49,325 bases of DNA from Rhodospirillales bacterium (GCA_009694195.1 SHVQ01000021.1:1-49325); one strand, 5' to 3'. Shown: positions 34,467-42,585, counted from the stretch's first letter. Translations and numbers: made by a program. The notes: generated from the letters alone by a model not told the origin.

Positions 34467-35831
34467 ATGCTGCGCGCGATGCGCTATGCGGTCGTCCTGG
34501 CACTGCTGGTCGCGGCCGCCGTTTGGCTCGCGGAGCAGCCGGGCGCGGTCACGCTCGTATGGCGGGGCTATCGCCTCGACACGTCGGTCTCGATTCTCGT
34601 CTTCGCCGTCGCCGTGATTGCCGCGATCGCGGCCCTTGTCTATCGGTTCTGGCGATTCCTCCGCCACGCGCCCGCGACGGTGACGCAAGCCTGGCGCGAC
34701 CGCCGCCGCCGCCACGGCTACGAGGCGTTGACGCGGGGCATGGTGGCGGTCGCCGCCGGTGACGCGGAGGAGGCCCGCCGCCAGGTACGGCGCGCCGAAG
34801 GCCTGCTCAACGAGCCGCCGCTCACGCTCCTCCTGTCGGCGCAGGCAGCGCAGCTCGCGGGCGACGACCGGGCCGCCGCCGCTTTCTTCGAATCCATGAC
34901 GAAGCGCCCGGAGACCGAGTTCTTGGGACTCCGCGGTTTGCTGACCCAGGCGCTCCGCCGGGGCGACACGGTGGAGGCGCTGGCCCTCGCGCGCCGCGCG
35001 TTCCGCCTCCGCCCGAAGGGCGAGTGGGTGGCGACGCAGCTCTTCGACCTCGAGGTCTCCGCCCATCGCTGGCTCGACGCCCGGGCGACGACCGAAGATG
35101 CCCTCACCCACGATCACCTGACGAAAGATCAGGCCCGCGGGCGGCACGCGGTGCTTGCCTGCCAGATGGGACGCGACGCCGGCAGACGCGGCGACCGCGA
35201 GGAGGCGTTGCGGCTTGCGCGCGAGGCCTACGGCCTCGATGCCGGTCTCGTTCCGGCGGCTCTTGAGCTCGCGCGCCTCCTGGTGGAAGACGGCAAGCAC
35301 CGCAAGGCCGCGAAGATCATCGAAGAGACGTGGCGCCGGTCGCCCCACCCGGACCTCGTGGCCCTCTACTGGCGGGCGCGGGAGGCGGAAGCCGCGCTCG
35401 CCCGCGTCAAGGCGTCCGAGCGCCTGGCCGCCGTCCGGCCCGAGCACCGGGAAAGCGCGCTCGCGATCGCGTCGGCCGCGCTCCCGGCGCAGCTCTGGGG
35501 CGAGGCGCGGAAGCACCTGGAACAGGCGGCCGGCGCCGATGCGCCCGCCCGCGTCTATCGCATGCTGGCGGAGCTCGAGGAGGCCGGGCACGGCGATCTC
35601 GCGCGCGCGCGCGAATGGCTGATGCAGGCCTCGCTCGCCGACCCGGACCCCGCGTGGGTGTGCCGGACATGCGGCAACGCGACCGCCGACTGGTCGGCGG
35701 TTTGCGGCAAGTGCGGGACGTTTGACGGCTTCGCGTGGGCGGCGCCATCCCATGCAGCGCGGCTGGAGTCAGCTCCTTCGCCCCGCCTGCTGGCGGAGAC
35801 CGCCGCTCCTGAAAAAGAGGGTGCCTCGTGA
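34467..35831 (+). CDS. hemY: HemY-like TPR membrane protein with C-terminal zinc ribbon
   Basis: This 454-residue protein has two N-terminal membrane helices (about 5-22 and 41-60), the HemY_N segment ending RHGYEALTRGMVAVAAGDAEEARRQ, several TPR-like helix pairs (95-390) and, near 394-415, two Cys pairs (CRTCG and CGKCG), a rubredoxin-type zinc knuckle. The knuckle arrangement recalls LapB, whose TPR domain packs on a rubredoxin (established in E. coli). HemY/HemX proteins have unclear roles in haem export or pathway channelling. It lies 2 bases after the mitofilin stop and its own stop overlaps the next gene in GTGA. The last ~30 residues are unstructured. Confidence 0.9.
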   Translation: MLRAMRYAVVLALLVAAAVWLAEQPGAVTLVWRGYRLDTSVSILVFAVAVIAAIAALVYRFWRFLRHAPATVTQAWRDRRRRHGYEALTRGMVAVAAGDAEEARRQVRRAEGLLNEPPLTLLLSAQAAQLAGDDRAAAAFFESMTKRPETEFLGLRGLLTQALRRGDTVEALALARRAFRLRPKGEWVATQLFDLEVSAHRWLDARATTEDALTHDHLTKDQARGRHAVLACQMGRDAGRRGDREEALRLAREAYGLDAGLVPAALELARLLVEDGKHRKAAKIIEETWRRSPHPDLVALYWRAREAEAALARVKASERLAAVRPEHRESALAIASAALPAQLWGEARKHLEQAAGADAPARVYRMLAELEEAGHGDLARAREWLMQASLADPDPAWVCRTCGNATADWSAVCGKCGTFDGFAWAAPSHAARLESAPSPRLLAETAAPEKEGAS

Positions 35832-36871
35832 GCGGCGGCCTTCGACTCCTGATAAACGCGTCCGGGCAGCAGGAGTGGGACGGGCTTCTCGCCGGGTATC
35901 GCGATCTCAGCTTGATGCAATGCTGGGCCTACGGCGAAGCCAAGGCACGCACCGCCTCCTGGCGCGTCGAGCGAGGCGTCGTGCTCGACGGCGACCGCCC
36001 CACCGGTCTCTTCCAAGCGCTCGTGCGGCCGCTGCCGATCATCGCGGGTGGCTTGGCCTGGATCAACCGGGGTCCCCTCTGGCGCCCGCACGACGGCGGT
36101 GCGGACTCCGCCAGGCTCGTTGCGATGCTGGGCGCGATCGCCCGTCACTACCGCCAGCGCGGCCTTTACGTGCGCATCGCGCCGGCCGCGCCGGAACAGT
36201 CCTTCCCGCGCGACGGCCTGCGGGAAGCGGGGCTTGCGGATGCGGGAACGCCCGGCTGGGCCTCCGCGCGGGTCGATCTCTCGCAACCGGTGGACGCGAT
36301 CCGGGGCCGCCTCGAGCAGAAGTGGCGGAACAGTCTCGCGAAAGCGGAGCGCACCGGACTGGACGTGCGCTCCGGCACGGACGATGCGCTCTTCCGCGCC
36401 TTTCTCGCCGCCCACGCCCGTCACCTGGAGGAACGCAAGTTCGAGACCACGGTGACCGTTCCCTTTCTCGAAACGCTCCAGTCCCTATTGCCGGAGGATC
36501 GCAAGCTCGTCGCTCTCGTCGCCTACCGGGAGGAGCAGCCGGTCGCCTCCGTGCTGCTCGCAAGCTACGGCGGGACGGCCGAATATCTCGCCGGCAGCGT
36601 GAGCCCGGAGGGGCGCCCGATCAACGCGGGCCAGCTTCTCCTCTGGCGCGCCGTGCAGCACGCGAAGGAGCGGGGCTTCCGCACTTTCGACGCCGGCGGT
36701 CTCGATGCCGATCTCACGCCGAAGGGCATCTATCATTTCAAAACCGGTCTCGGCGGCGCTCCCTACCGGCTTTGCCCGGAGATCGAATCGGCGGACTCAG
36801 GCCTCGTTCAGCGGCTGGTGCGCTGGCGCGTGCAGCGGGCGCGCGCCGCATCCCAGCCGGCGTCGTCGTAG
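35828..36871 (+). CDS. FemAB-like acyltransferase (GNAT superfamily)
   Basis: A 347-residue protein of the FemAB/BioF2-like group: DLSLMQCWAYGEAK near residue 30, then LEQKWRNSLAKAERTGLDVR, a central acyl-binding strand, and YLAGSVSPEGRPINAGQLLLWRAVQHAKERGFRTFDAGGL in the second GNAT half. Founding members transfer amino acids from aminoacyl-tRNA to peptidoglycan precursors; other members act on sugars in exopolysaccharide and exosortase loci. The GTG start at 35828 overlaps the hemY stop, so it belongs to the hem transcript. The neighbours (a deacetylase and an aminotransferase) suggest amino-sugar or envelope work rather than haem. The family call is firm; the substrate is unknown. Confidence 0.85.
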   Translation: MSGGLRLLINASGQQEWDGLLAGYRDLSLMQCWAYGEAKARTASWRVERGVVLDGDRPTGLFQALVRPLPIIAGGLAWINRGPLWRPHDGGADSARLVAMLGAIARHYRQRGLYVRIAPAAPEQSFPRDGLREAGLADAGTPGWASARVDLSQPVDAIRGRLEQKWRNSLAKAERTGLDVRSGTDDALFRAFLAAHARHLEERKFETTVTVPFLETLQSLLPEDRKLVALVAYREEQPVASVLLASYGGTAEYLAGSVSPEGRPINAGQLLLWRAVQHAKERGFRTFDAGGLDADLTPKGIYHFKTGLGGAPYRLCPEIESADSGLVQRLVRWRVQRARAASQPASS

Positions 36872-36880
36872 GCTCCGGCG

Positions 36881-37753
36881 ATGCTGCGCTACCGTCTGGC
36901 ACGTCCCTGGCTCCTCCTGCACCGCGCGCGGCGGCTCGTCGCGGGCGCTGCGGACGCGGGCGGCTTCCGCATTCTTCTCTTCCACGCGATCCCGGAGGAC
37001 CAACTCGATGCCTTCGACCGCCTGGTCCGCCATGTGAAGGACCGCCACGGCGTGCTCGCCCCCGCCGAGGCCGAGGCAAGAATAGCGAGTGGGGCGCCGC
37101 CTTCCGGCAACGGCCTTCGCAGCCCCTGCGTATTCAGCTTCGACGACGGGTTTTCTTCCAACCACGCGCTCGCCCAAACGGTGCTCGCGCGCCACGGCGT
37201 GACGGCGATTTTCTTCGTCTGCCCGGGATTGACCGACTTGAGCGGCGAGAACCAGCGGGCCGCTATCGCTTCCAACATCTACAAGGGCCGCGTGAAGGCA
37301 TCCGACCTGGAACCCGGTCTCCGGCTGATGACGTGGGCGGAGCTGGAATCGCTCCGCCGCATGGGCCACACGGTCGGCGCCCACGGCCTCACCCATCGCC
37401 GCCTCTCGGCCCTCGCCGGCCCGCGTCTCGTCCGCGAGATCGCGGGCTCGAAGGCGAGACTCGAAGAGCAGCTCGGGGCGCCGGCCGCGTGGTTCGCCTA
37501 CCCCTTCGGCGACATCGGAAGCGTGTCCGCCGAAGCCGCACCCGTGATCGCGAACACGTTCCAATTCTGCCGGAGCGGCATTCGCGGGGCGAACGCGGCA
37601 CCGCACAATCCGCTCGCGCTCCGGGCCGACAACGTCGATCTTGCGGGCCCGTTCGCCTATCAGCAGCTTGCCCTCGAAGGGGCGCTCGACGACCGTTACG
37701 CCCAGGCGCGGCGCGAGCTCGATTCCCTTTTCACGGGCCGCACGAGGCAATAA
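36881..37753 (+). CDS. Polysaccharide deacetylase (NodB-homology)
   Basis: A 290-residue carbohydrate esterase family 4 protein. It has the FSFDDGFSSNH motif (Asp-Asp) near residues 86-96 and a metal-binding GAHGLTHRRLS near 167-177, then WFAYPFGD. No signal peptide is evident, so it may act on a lipid-linked or cytoplasmic precursor, or be secreted by another route. CE4 enzymes remove N- or O-acetyl groups from chitin-like or peptidoglycan sugars. It lies 9 bases after the FemAB gene and ends the long hem transcript; its last 23 bases overlap the 3' end of the convergent aminotransferase gene. Confidence 0.88.
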   Translation: MLRYRLARPWLLLHRARRLVAGAADAGGFRILLFHAIPEDQLDAFDRLVRHVKDRHGVLAPAEAEARIASGAPPSGNGLRSPCVFSFDDGFSSNHALAQTVLARHGVTAIFFVCPGLTDLSGENQRAAIASNIYKGRVKASDLEPGLRLMTWAELESLRRMGHTVGAHGLTHRRLSALAGPRLVREIAGSKARLEEQLGAPAAWFAYPFGDIGSVSAEAAPVIANTFQFCRSGIRGANAAPHNPLALRADNVDLAGPFAYQQLALEGALDDRYAQARRELDSLFTGRTRQ

Positions 37754-38840
37754 TCGCGTCTGTCGGCAGCGTGTGGTGGACGGGAAGAAAGAGCAGCGTC
37801 CGCCGGAGCCGGATGGCCGATGCGTGCCGGCCGGGGTCGGCCAAGACCTCCGGCGGCAAATCGGGCCAGCTCTCGGCCGGGCATCCCCGGCGGCGAAGCC
37901 GGTCGTAAGCGCGTGCCGCCGCGTCCTCGCTCTTGAAGCGGAGCACGAACCGATAGGGCGCCGCCTTCGAATCGCCTGATAGCGGGCGGCCATCGGGCGC
38001 GCTTGACCAAGCGACGCGGAGCGCGCGGGCGTTCGCGCGCCGCGCCCCCGCGAATTCGGAAAGCTCCGGGCCGAGACGGGCGAGCATGCGGCGCGCTGTC
38101 GGGCTCAACGCGCGCTCAGGCGGAAGCGACCGGGCGGGCGCATCTTCATCGAACCGCTGCGACCGGCGGCCTGCGAGGATGCGAAGCGGCGCCCCAGGGA
38201 AAACTTTTTGCACGGCGCGCTTCGCGATCCAGGGAAGGGCAGGCGGCGCGCAATTGCCGCGCGCGTCTTGCTTCAGCGACGCGAGCACGCCCGCCTCGCG
38301 GACCAGGAGGACAGCGCCGTCGGGCACCGGCAAGACTTTGGACGGGCTATACAACACGAAGTCGCCGGCGGCGCCGATACAGCCCGAGGGCGCGAGCGCG
38401 TGCGCGGCATCCTCGATCAAGAGGGCGCCGTGCCGCCGGCAGAACTGGAGCGCCGGGGTTGCGTCCTGCGGCTCGCCGAAATAGTGGACGAGCATCAGGA
38501 GATCGGGGCTTGCCTCCGCCGCCATCCGGTCGAGGGCATCCCACCGGGGCCGCAGGTCGTCGCCGACCGGATAGAACACGAGCTGCGCCCCGGCAGCGCG
38601 GGCCGGCGCCATCGACTGATTGCAGAAGTAATCGGGGAGCCAGAACCGGGGCGCAGCATTGCCGTGCGCCCGGGCCCACCCGCGGACAATCGCTTCGATC
38701 GCAAACGCGCCGCGCGAATACCAAGCCGCTCCCGCGCTCCCCGCGGCCCATGGCCCAGCGAGCGTCGCGTCGTCGGCGAGAGGGGACGCCCCAAGCGCGA
38801 GGAGATCCTTCCATGCCGGCATGGGCGCGGCTGTGATCAT
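37731..38840 (-). CDS. DegT/DnrJ/EryC1-like PLP-dependent protein
   Basis: A 369-residue protein of the aminotransferase fold I. There is a cofactor segment LLIEDAAHALAP with the Asp that contacts the pyridine nitrogen, and the candidate Schiff-base Lys in YSPSKVLPVPDGAVL (about residue 168). Sugar aminotransferases use this layout, but the N-terminal region (YFCNQSMAPARAAG) and the C-terminal third diverge. Activity on a nucleotide sugar or sugar-like substrate is plausible, given the convergent deacetylase and FemAB-like genes. Start ATG 38840 is supported by the ATGA overlap with the short gene upstream. The 3' end overlaps the deacetylase gene by 23 bases tail-to-tail. Confidence 0.85.
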   Translation of the reverse strand: MITAAPMPAWKDLLALGASPLADDATLAGPWAAGSAGAAWYSRGAFAIEAIVRGWARAHGNAAPRFWLPDYFCNQSMAPARAAGAQLVFYPVGDDLRPRWDALDRMAAEASPDLLMLVHYFGEPQDATPALQFCRRHGALLIEDAAHALAPSGCIGAAGDFVLYSPSKVLPVPDGAVLLVREAGVLASLKQDARGNCAPPALPWIAKRAVQKVFPGAPLRILAGRRSQRFDEDAPARSLPPERALSPTARRMLARLGPELSEFAGARRANARALRVAWSSAPDGRPLSGDSKAAPYRFVLRFKSEDAAARAYDRLRRRGCPAESWPDLPPEVLADPGRHASAIRLRRTLLFLPVHHTLPTDAIIASCGP

Positions 38841-38992
38841 CGCGCCGAGAGGATTTCAGGGTTTAGGAGCGAGATCAATTGCGATGCGGCGGGCGGAGCG
38901 GGCGACGGCAGCTCGGGCACGTAGCTCACCCCACAATCTTTCATCTCCTCAAGCGCTTGCAGGGGCGTGACGGCCGGCCGCGGGTCTTGCAT
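38837..38992 (-). CDS. Small conserved-looking hypothetical protein, coupled to the DegT gene
   Basis: A 51-codon frame from ATG 38992 to TGA 38837, with its stop sharing ATGA with the DegT-like start. The protein has an N-terminal helix-prone stretch (PLQALEEMKDCGVSYVPE), a Pro/Ala-rich middle and the end LISLLNPEILSAR. The four-base overlap is the same coupling used by many real genes in this window, which is the main reason for calling it. There is no clear ribosome site and no recognisable family. The remaining 60 bases up to the tRNA hold nothing I can identify. Confidence 0.45.
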   Translation of the reverse strand: MQDPRPAVTPLQALEEMKDCGVSYVPELPSPAPPAASQLISLLNPEILSAR

Positions 38993-39052
38993 ATTTCAGG
39001 GGGCGGGCTTACGGTTCGGCCGCTCCGAGGCGGCGTAAGCGATATTCAGCGG

Positions 39053-39127
39053 GCCGGCGTAGCTCAGGGGTAGAGCAACGCATTCGTAATGCGTGGGTCA
39101 GGGGTTCAAATCCCTTCGCCGGCACCA
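39053..39127 (+). tRNA. tRNA-Thr (anticodon CGT)
   Basis: The 75-base cloverleaf includes an encoded CCA. The acceptor GCCGGCG pairs with CGCCGGC, the D arm is GCTCAGGGGTAGAGC, the anticodon stem ACGCA/TGCGT encloses the loop TTCGTAA (anticodon 39085-39087), and the T arm is AGGGGTTCAAATCCCTT. The discriminator base is A, as in threonine tRNAs. It reads ACG codons. A possible weak terminator (GGGCG-5-CGCCC) follows at 39138-39152. Integrases often use such genes, but I see no integrase or attachment repeat here. Confidence 0.97.
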
Positions 39128-39181
39128 CCAAACCAGAGGGCGGTCAACGCCCGGGCTTCTTTGTCAGCAGGGCACTTGGGG

Positions 39182-39802
39182 ATGGCGGATCAAAAGCCCG
39201 ATCGGCACGACGAGCACAAGGCGCTGCTGGAGAAATCGAAGCAGCAGCAGGCGCAAAAAAAGGCCCTCGAACGCGAGCAAAAACAGCACGCGCTCGATCG
39301 GGTGATCTCCGATCACTGGGGAGGCGATCCGGCGGCCGCGGGCGCGGCACAGGGCGCCCAGACACCGGAACCCGGGAATCAGGGGGGCGGCATGCCGGCA
39401 AGCGACGCGCGGGTGAAGGACCTGAAGAACTTCGACGGTGCGGGCCTTCTCTACGTCAGCACCGACTCCCAGCTCATGCAGGCGATCCAGACGCTCGCCC
39501 AGCAGAAGGTCGGCCTGGTCCTCGTTTGCGACCCGGAGGGCGGGCTCGCGGGCGTCCTTTCGGAGCGCGACGTGATCCGGGTGATCGCCGGCCACGGCGC
39601 CGCCGTGCTCGACATGACGATCGATTCGTTCATCACGACGGACGTCGCCACCTGCGGCTCGAACGACCGGGTGGCCGACGTGGCCGCCCTGATGAGCGAG
39701 CGCCGGATCCGTCACCTGCCGATCGTCGACGCCGGCATCCTGAAGGGCATGATCAGCGCCTCCGACATCGTCACCTTCTTGGCCAAATCGCGATCGGCTT
39801 AG
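39182..39802 (+). CDS. CBS-domain-pair protein
   Basis: A 206-residue protein from ATG 39182. The first ~60 residues are very charged and Gln/Lys-rich (QQQAQKKALEREQKQHALDR), likely a coiled helix. Residues ~85-204 hold two CBS motifs: LVLVCDPEGGLAGVLSERDVIRVIAGHG and HLPIVDAGILKGMISASDIVTFLA. CBS pairs bind adenosine nucleotides (AMP, ATP, SAM) and act as sensors. The gene stands alone downstream of the tRNA, and a palindromic repeat follows its stop. A longer in-frame extension runs back through the tRNA and is not used. Confidence 0.9.
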   Translation: MADQKPDRHDEHKALLEKSKQQQAQKKALEREQKQHALDRVISDHWGGDPAAAGAAQGAQTPEPGNQGGGMPASDARVKDLKNFDGAGLLYVSTDSQLMQAIQTLAQQKVGLVLVCDPEGGLAGVLSERDVIRVIAGHGAAVLDMTIDSFITTDVATCGSNDRVADVAALMSERRIRHLPIVDAGILKGMISASDIVTFLAKSRSA

Positions 39803-39824
39803 ACCTTCGACCCGACTTCAAGGA

Positions 39825-39942
39825 GATTTCGTCACTCCCGCGAACGCGGGAGTCCAGGCTTACTTGAAGGTCTGGGTTCCCGCTTTGCCTACTCCACCGA
39901 AGCAGCCGCTTCGGCTGCGAAGGCTGGACGCGGGAACGACGG
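39825..39942. repeat. Dispersed palindromic repeat, family B
   Basis: It starts with GATTTCGTCACTCCCG and has a 9-bp perfect stem ACTCCCGCG/CGCGGGAGT (39834-39853). A second hairpin GCAGCC/GGCTGC follows near 39902-39917, and the element ends CGCGGGAACGACGG. A half copy in the opposite orientation is at 41659-41690. It lies between the CBS gene and the 39955 gene, which converge, so it may terminate both. Confidence 0.8.
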
Positions 39943-39954
39943 ATTGGGGTGAAT

Positions 39955-40686
39955 TCAAGCGACCAGGTTTACCAGGCTGCCGCTCGGCAGGATGCCGCTG
40001 CCGCTGGCGCCGAGCCCGCGGCTGAAGCTCTGCGAGGCCCGGCTCGCAAAACCCAAGATCGCCTGCAGGCTTTCCAGATTCACAATCCGGTCGCGGGCGA
40101 CCACGACGGCGGCGCCGACGCGCGCCTGCGCGTCCGTCGCCTCGAGGCGGCTCAAGGCGCGCAAGTCCAGAATTCCGAGCCCGGCGGAATCGAGCGGCTG
40201 CGGTGCCACCAAGAGCGACCCTCCGAGCCCCGTCGTCTGGATGCGGATGGGGCCCGCGAGGCTTGAAATGAAGTTGGCGCCGCTCCTCTCGCTCGCCTTC
40301 ACCAGCTTGTCGATGGCCTCGCCGACCCGCCCGGCCACCGCCTGGATGTTGAGGCGCGAAACGCGGGTGCCGGAGTCCAGGGTGACACCGGCTGACGTCT
40401 GAACGAGAGAGGAGTTGGCGGCAACATTGAGGGCGCCCTCGAGCGCGACCAGGGCGGCGACGATGCCGCGCCCGGCGATGAGGGCGGTCCCAAGGGCGAT
40501 CTGCGCATCGGCGATGGAGAGCTTGACGGGCTCGGCCGTCGTGCCGGCGGACAGCACCTCCGGCGGGAGGTTGAGACGCGAGGCCGTCGTCCGCGCGGTC
40601 CCGCCGAGCGCACCCAAATTCGAGAGGGTCTGCCGCCCGCCGATCGCGATGGACGCAGACGATACCGAGCCGATGTCGATGGCCAT
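39955..40686 (-). CDS. Hypothetical protein, Ala/Gly/Leu-rich
   Basis: A 243-residue protein from ATG 40686. It has no signal peptide and no strong membrane segment. It is low-complexity in places (Ala, Gly, Ser, Leu) and contains repeated small-residue helical stretches. The C-terminal part (AQARVGAAVVVARDRIVNLESLQAILGFASRASQSFSRGLGASGSGILPSGSLVNLVA) has a faint resemblance to flagellin/hook-type helices, but nothing decisive, and no flagellar genes are nearby. I do not assign a family. Codon use is GC-rich like its neighbours. It is monocistronic, divergent from the J-domain gene, with 228 bases between them. Confidence 0.7.
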   Translation of the reverse strand: MAIDIGSVSSASIAIGGRQTLSNLGALGGTARTTASRLNLPPEVLSAGTTAEPVKLSIADAQIALGTALIAGRGIVAALVALEGALNVAANSSLVQTSAGVTLDSGTRVSRLNIQAVAGRVGEAIDKLVKASERSGANFISSLAGPIRIQTTGLGGSLLVAPQPLDSAGLGILDLRALSRLEATDAQARVGAAVVVARDRIVNLESLQAILGFASRASQSFSRGLGASGSGILPSGSLVNLVA

Positions 40687-40858
40687 GGGAAAAGACTAGC
40701 AAGGCCGCCGACCAGGCGAAAAACGTTGCCGAAGCGGAACGGGAAGATCGAACCGCCCGCGAATCCGCCTGCGGGTCGGGCGTTTGTTCGGCGCCGAATG
40801 CGCCGGATGCCGCGCGCCGGTCCGGCACGCTAAATATAGTTTTATCAATGTGTTATGT

Positions 40859-40882
40859 CGTCAACGACGATGGTAGTTGACG
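40859..40882 (+). promoter_or_regulatory. Inverted repeat upstream of the J-domain gene
   Basis: CGTCAAC (40859-40865) and GTTGACG (40876-40882) form a 7-bp perfect dyad with a 10-base spacer. It lies next to an A/T-rich stretch (40830-40858) that stands out in this GC-rich DNA and probably contains a promoter (TATAGT at 40835-40840). It may be an operator or a hairpin in the leader. Confidence 0.35.
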
Positions 40883-40914
40883 GCTCCGGCGGGTCGATCC
40901 GAAAGTGAGCGCGC

Positions 40915-41556
40915 ATGCAGACATCGGCGCGGAAAGTTTCGTACACGATTCCGTGCTCGAGCGCCTTTCGCGACGCGGTCGAGGCGCTTGCGGCACGCCG
41001 CAAGGTCAACGTCGCGGACGTGGCGCGGTCCGTTTTGCTCGTCTTTCCGGCCGCGCTCGTGGCCGCATTTCCGGACCCGGGCGAGCCGTTAGCCGACGAC
41101 CGGGAGTCCATCGTGCTGAAGTCGGGATCGGCGGAGGGCCGTCCCTGGCGGCGGAAGCCCCGCGTTCAGATCCGGATGGCGGCGGGGTTCGATATCCCGG
41201 CCATGCGCCGCGCGCTTGGAATCGCGCTCGCGCTCGCGCGCAACGAGGCGGTCGTCCGGCTGGAGACGGGAGCGCCCCCGAATACCCGCGAGCTCGGCCG
41301 CATGCGGGACGAGATCGAGCAGCTTCGCTCGCTGGTGGGAATGCTTTCCTTCGACCCGCTGCCTCAGGGGGTCAAGACCGCCGACGAGGCGCTGCATGTG
41401 CTGGGCTTCCCGCCCGGCGAGCGCCCGGATGCGGCCGCCATGCGCGCCCGCTTCCGCACGCTCGCGACCATCCATCACCCGGATGGCCCGTACGGCAATC
41501 ACATGCGGATGAGCCAGCTCAATTCGGCGATGGAAATTCTCCGCCGGGGCGCCTGA
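40915..41556 (+). CDS. J-domain (DnaJ-like) protein
   Basis: A 213-residue protein. Residues ~155-211 are a J domain: a helix I/II-type stretch (ADEALHVLGFPPGERPDAAAMRARFRTLATIHHPD) containing the HPD tripeptide, then MSQLNSAMEILRR. The N-terminal 60 residues look like a ribbon-helix-helix-type or other small helical region (RKVSYTIPCSSAFRDAVEALAARRKVNVADVARSVLLVFPAAL). The HPD motif stimulates DnaK ATPase in known J proteins. This is a small alphaproteobacterial J protein with unknown clients. It starts at ATG 40915 and is followed by family A and B repeats. Confidence 0.88.
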   Translation: MQTSARKVSYTIPCSSAFRDAVEALAARRKVNVADVARSVLLVFPAALVAAFPDPGEPLADDRESIVLKSGSAEGRPWRRKPRVQIRMAAGFDIPAMRRALGIALALARNEAVVRLETGAPPNTRELGRMRDEIEQLRSLVGMLSFDPLPQGVKTADEALHVLGFPPGERPDAAAMRARFRTLATIHHPDGPYGNHMRMSQLNSAMEILRRGA

Positions 41557-41573
41557 GCCCGCGTTCCTACTTT

Positions 41574-41644
41574 CGTCATCGCCGGGCTTGACCCGGCGAT
41601 CCATCTTCAAGACGTGGATGACCGGGACAAGCCCGGTCATGACG
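41574..41644. repeat. Dispersed palindromic repeat, family A (intact copy)
   Basis: CGTCATCGCCGGGCTTG at the left is mirrored by CAAGCCCGGTCATGACG at the right. The centre contains AAGACGTGGATG (41609-41620), also present at 28982-28993 and 49268-49279. It lies downstream of the J-domain gene. Confidence 0.8.
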
Positions 41645-41658
41645 AAGCATTGTCGCGG

Positions 41659-41690
41659 TGGACCCCCGCGTTCGCGGGGGTGACGATTTC
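41659..41690. repeat. Half copy of repeat family B
   Basis: ACCCCCGCG/CGCGGGGGT forms a 9-bp stem with a 2-base loop (41662-41681), followed by TGACGATTTC. Reverse-complemented, it matches 39825-39856 apart from a few substitutions. It abuts the family A copy at 41574-41644 and lies close to the 41708 gene stop. Confidence 0.75.
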
Positions 41691-41707
41691 GCTGAAGGGA
41701 ACGTGCC

Positions 41708-42397
41708 CTAGCGGCGGACGACGAGGGGCTCGCCTTTGACCGCGAGCGTCGAGACGGCCGGTGTCGCCGGGGCGACGGCGGCCTTTGCCGTGAAGTCGAT
41801 CGCGAAGAGGTCGGTCGAAAGCCCGAGCCAGATGACGAACGCGGCGACGGGGGCTGCGAGTAGAAGGCCTTTGCCCTTGCTCTCGCGCCGCTTGGAGGAA
41901 AGGACCCGCTGCGCCCTGACGTCGGTCTTGCGGTCGTCCAGGCGCTCGAGCGCGGCGTTCAAGTCGGCGTCGTCCTCGGGGTCGGACCCGTCGACCTGGT
42001 CGATCCAGTTGCCGAGAAAGAGATCCCATTCGTCGCGGTTGAAACCGGAAAGCGGCGAGCGTTCCTTGAGTTCCGGGACAAGGCCGGGCGCCCGGAACAG
42101 CTCGCGCCGGGCGAGGCGGCCGCCCGCGCTCACGAACTCGATGCTCAGGCAGACCTCGGCGACGCCCGCGAGCTTGCGCGCGAGTTCGGCTTCCTGGATG
42201 GCGCGCTTCGTCTGGTCGGCGGGCAGGCAAACATGCTCGCGCCACGCAAGACCGACGCGGGTCTCGACGATGAGGTAGGCGGCTTCGGCCGGCTTCGGGC
42301 GGCCGGCGCGCTTGGGGCGGACGCCCCCGGCCGGCGGCTGCTTTCCGGAACCGATGTCGCCCTCGTTTACGCGACGGGCTGTGGCTTGTTTCGCCAT
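41708..42397 (-). CDS. Hypothetical membrane-anchored protein
   Basis: A 229-residue protein from ATG 42397, with a GGGGGA ribosome site upstream. The first ~35 residues are Lys/Arg/Pro-rich. A central domain (~40-150) contains YLIVETRVGLAWREHVCLPADQTKRAIQEAELARKLAGVAEVCLSIEFVS and a D/E-rich region (DQVDGSDPEDDADLNAALERLDD). One transmembrane helix (GLLLAAPVAAFVIWLGLSTDLF, about 181-202) follows, and a short outer tail. I recognise no family. It lies between repeats and the Bax inhibitor gene; the upstream region 42398-42523 has no other gene. Confidence 0.7.
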   Translation of the reverse strand: MAKQATARRVNEGDIGSGKQPPAGGVRPKRAGRPKPAEAAYLIVETRVGLAWREHVCLPADQTKRAIQEAELARKLAGVAEVCLSIEFVSAGGRLARRELFRAPGLVPELKERSPLSGFNRDEWDLFLGNWIDQVDGSDPEDDADLNAALERLDDRKTDVRAQRVLSSKRRESKGKGLLLAAPVAAFVIWLGLSTDLFAIDFTAKAAVAPATPAVSTLAVKGEPLVVRR

Positions 42398-42523
42398 GTC
42401 GAAGTCCCCCTTTCGGGCGGCCGGTTGCGGCGAAATCCCCCTTGAAATCCTGGGGCGCCGCGCGGCTTTGCCGCCGATTCGGTAAATTTAAGGGGGAAAG
42501 GTGAATGCGAGGTTAACCAAAAT

Positions 42524-42559
42524 GAAAGGCCGCCCCGGATGGCTCCGGAGCGGCCTTTC
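42524..42559 (-). terminator. Rho-independent terminator of the BI-1 gene
   Basis: A stem of about 14 bp with one internal mismatch pairs AAAGGCCGC(T)CCGGA and TCCGG(G)GCGGCCTTT around a short loop. On the minus strand it ends in CCTTTCATTTT, 27 bases after the BI-1 stop. Confidence 0.8.
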
Positions 42560-42585
42560 GGCTTGGAATTTCCGGTCGGCCGGCC

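Noticed and set aside
39053..39180. tRNA-Thr as an integration site of a mobile element
   Set aside because: No integrase gene and no direct repeat of the tRNA 3' end is visible in the window.
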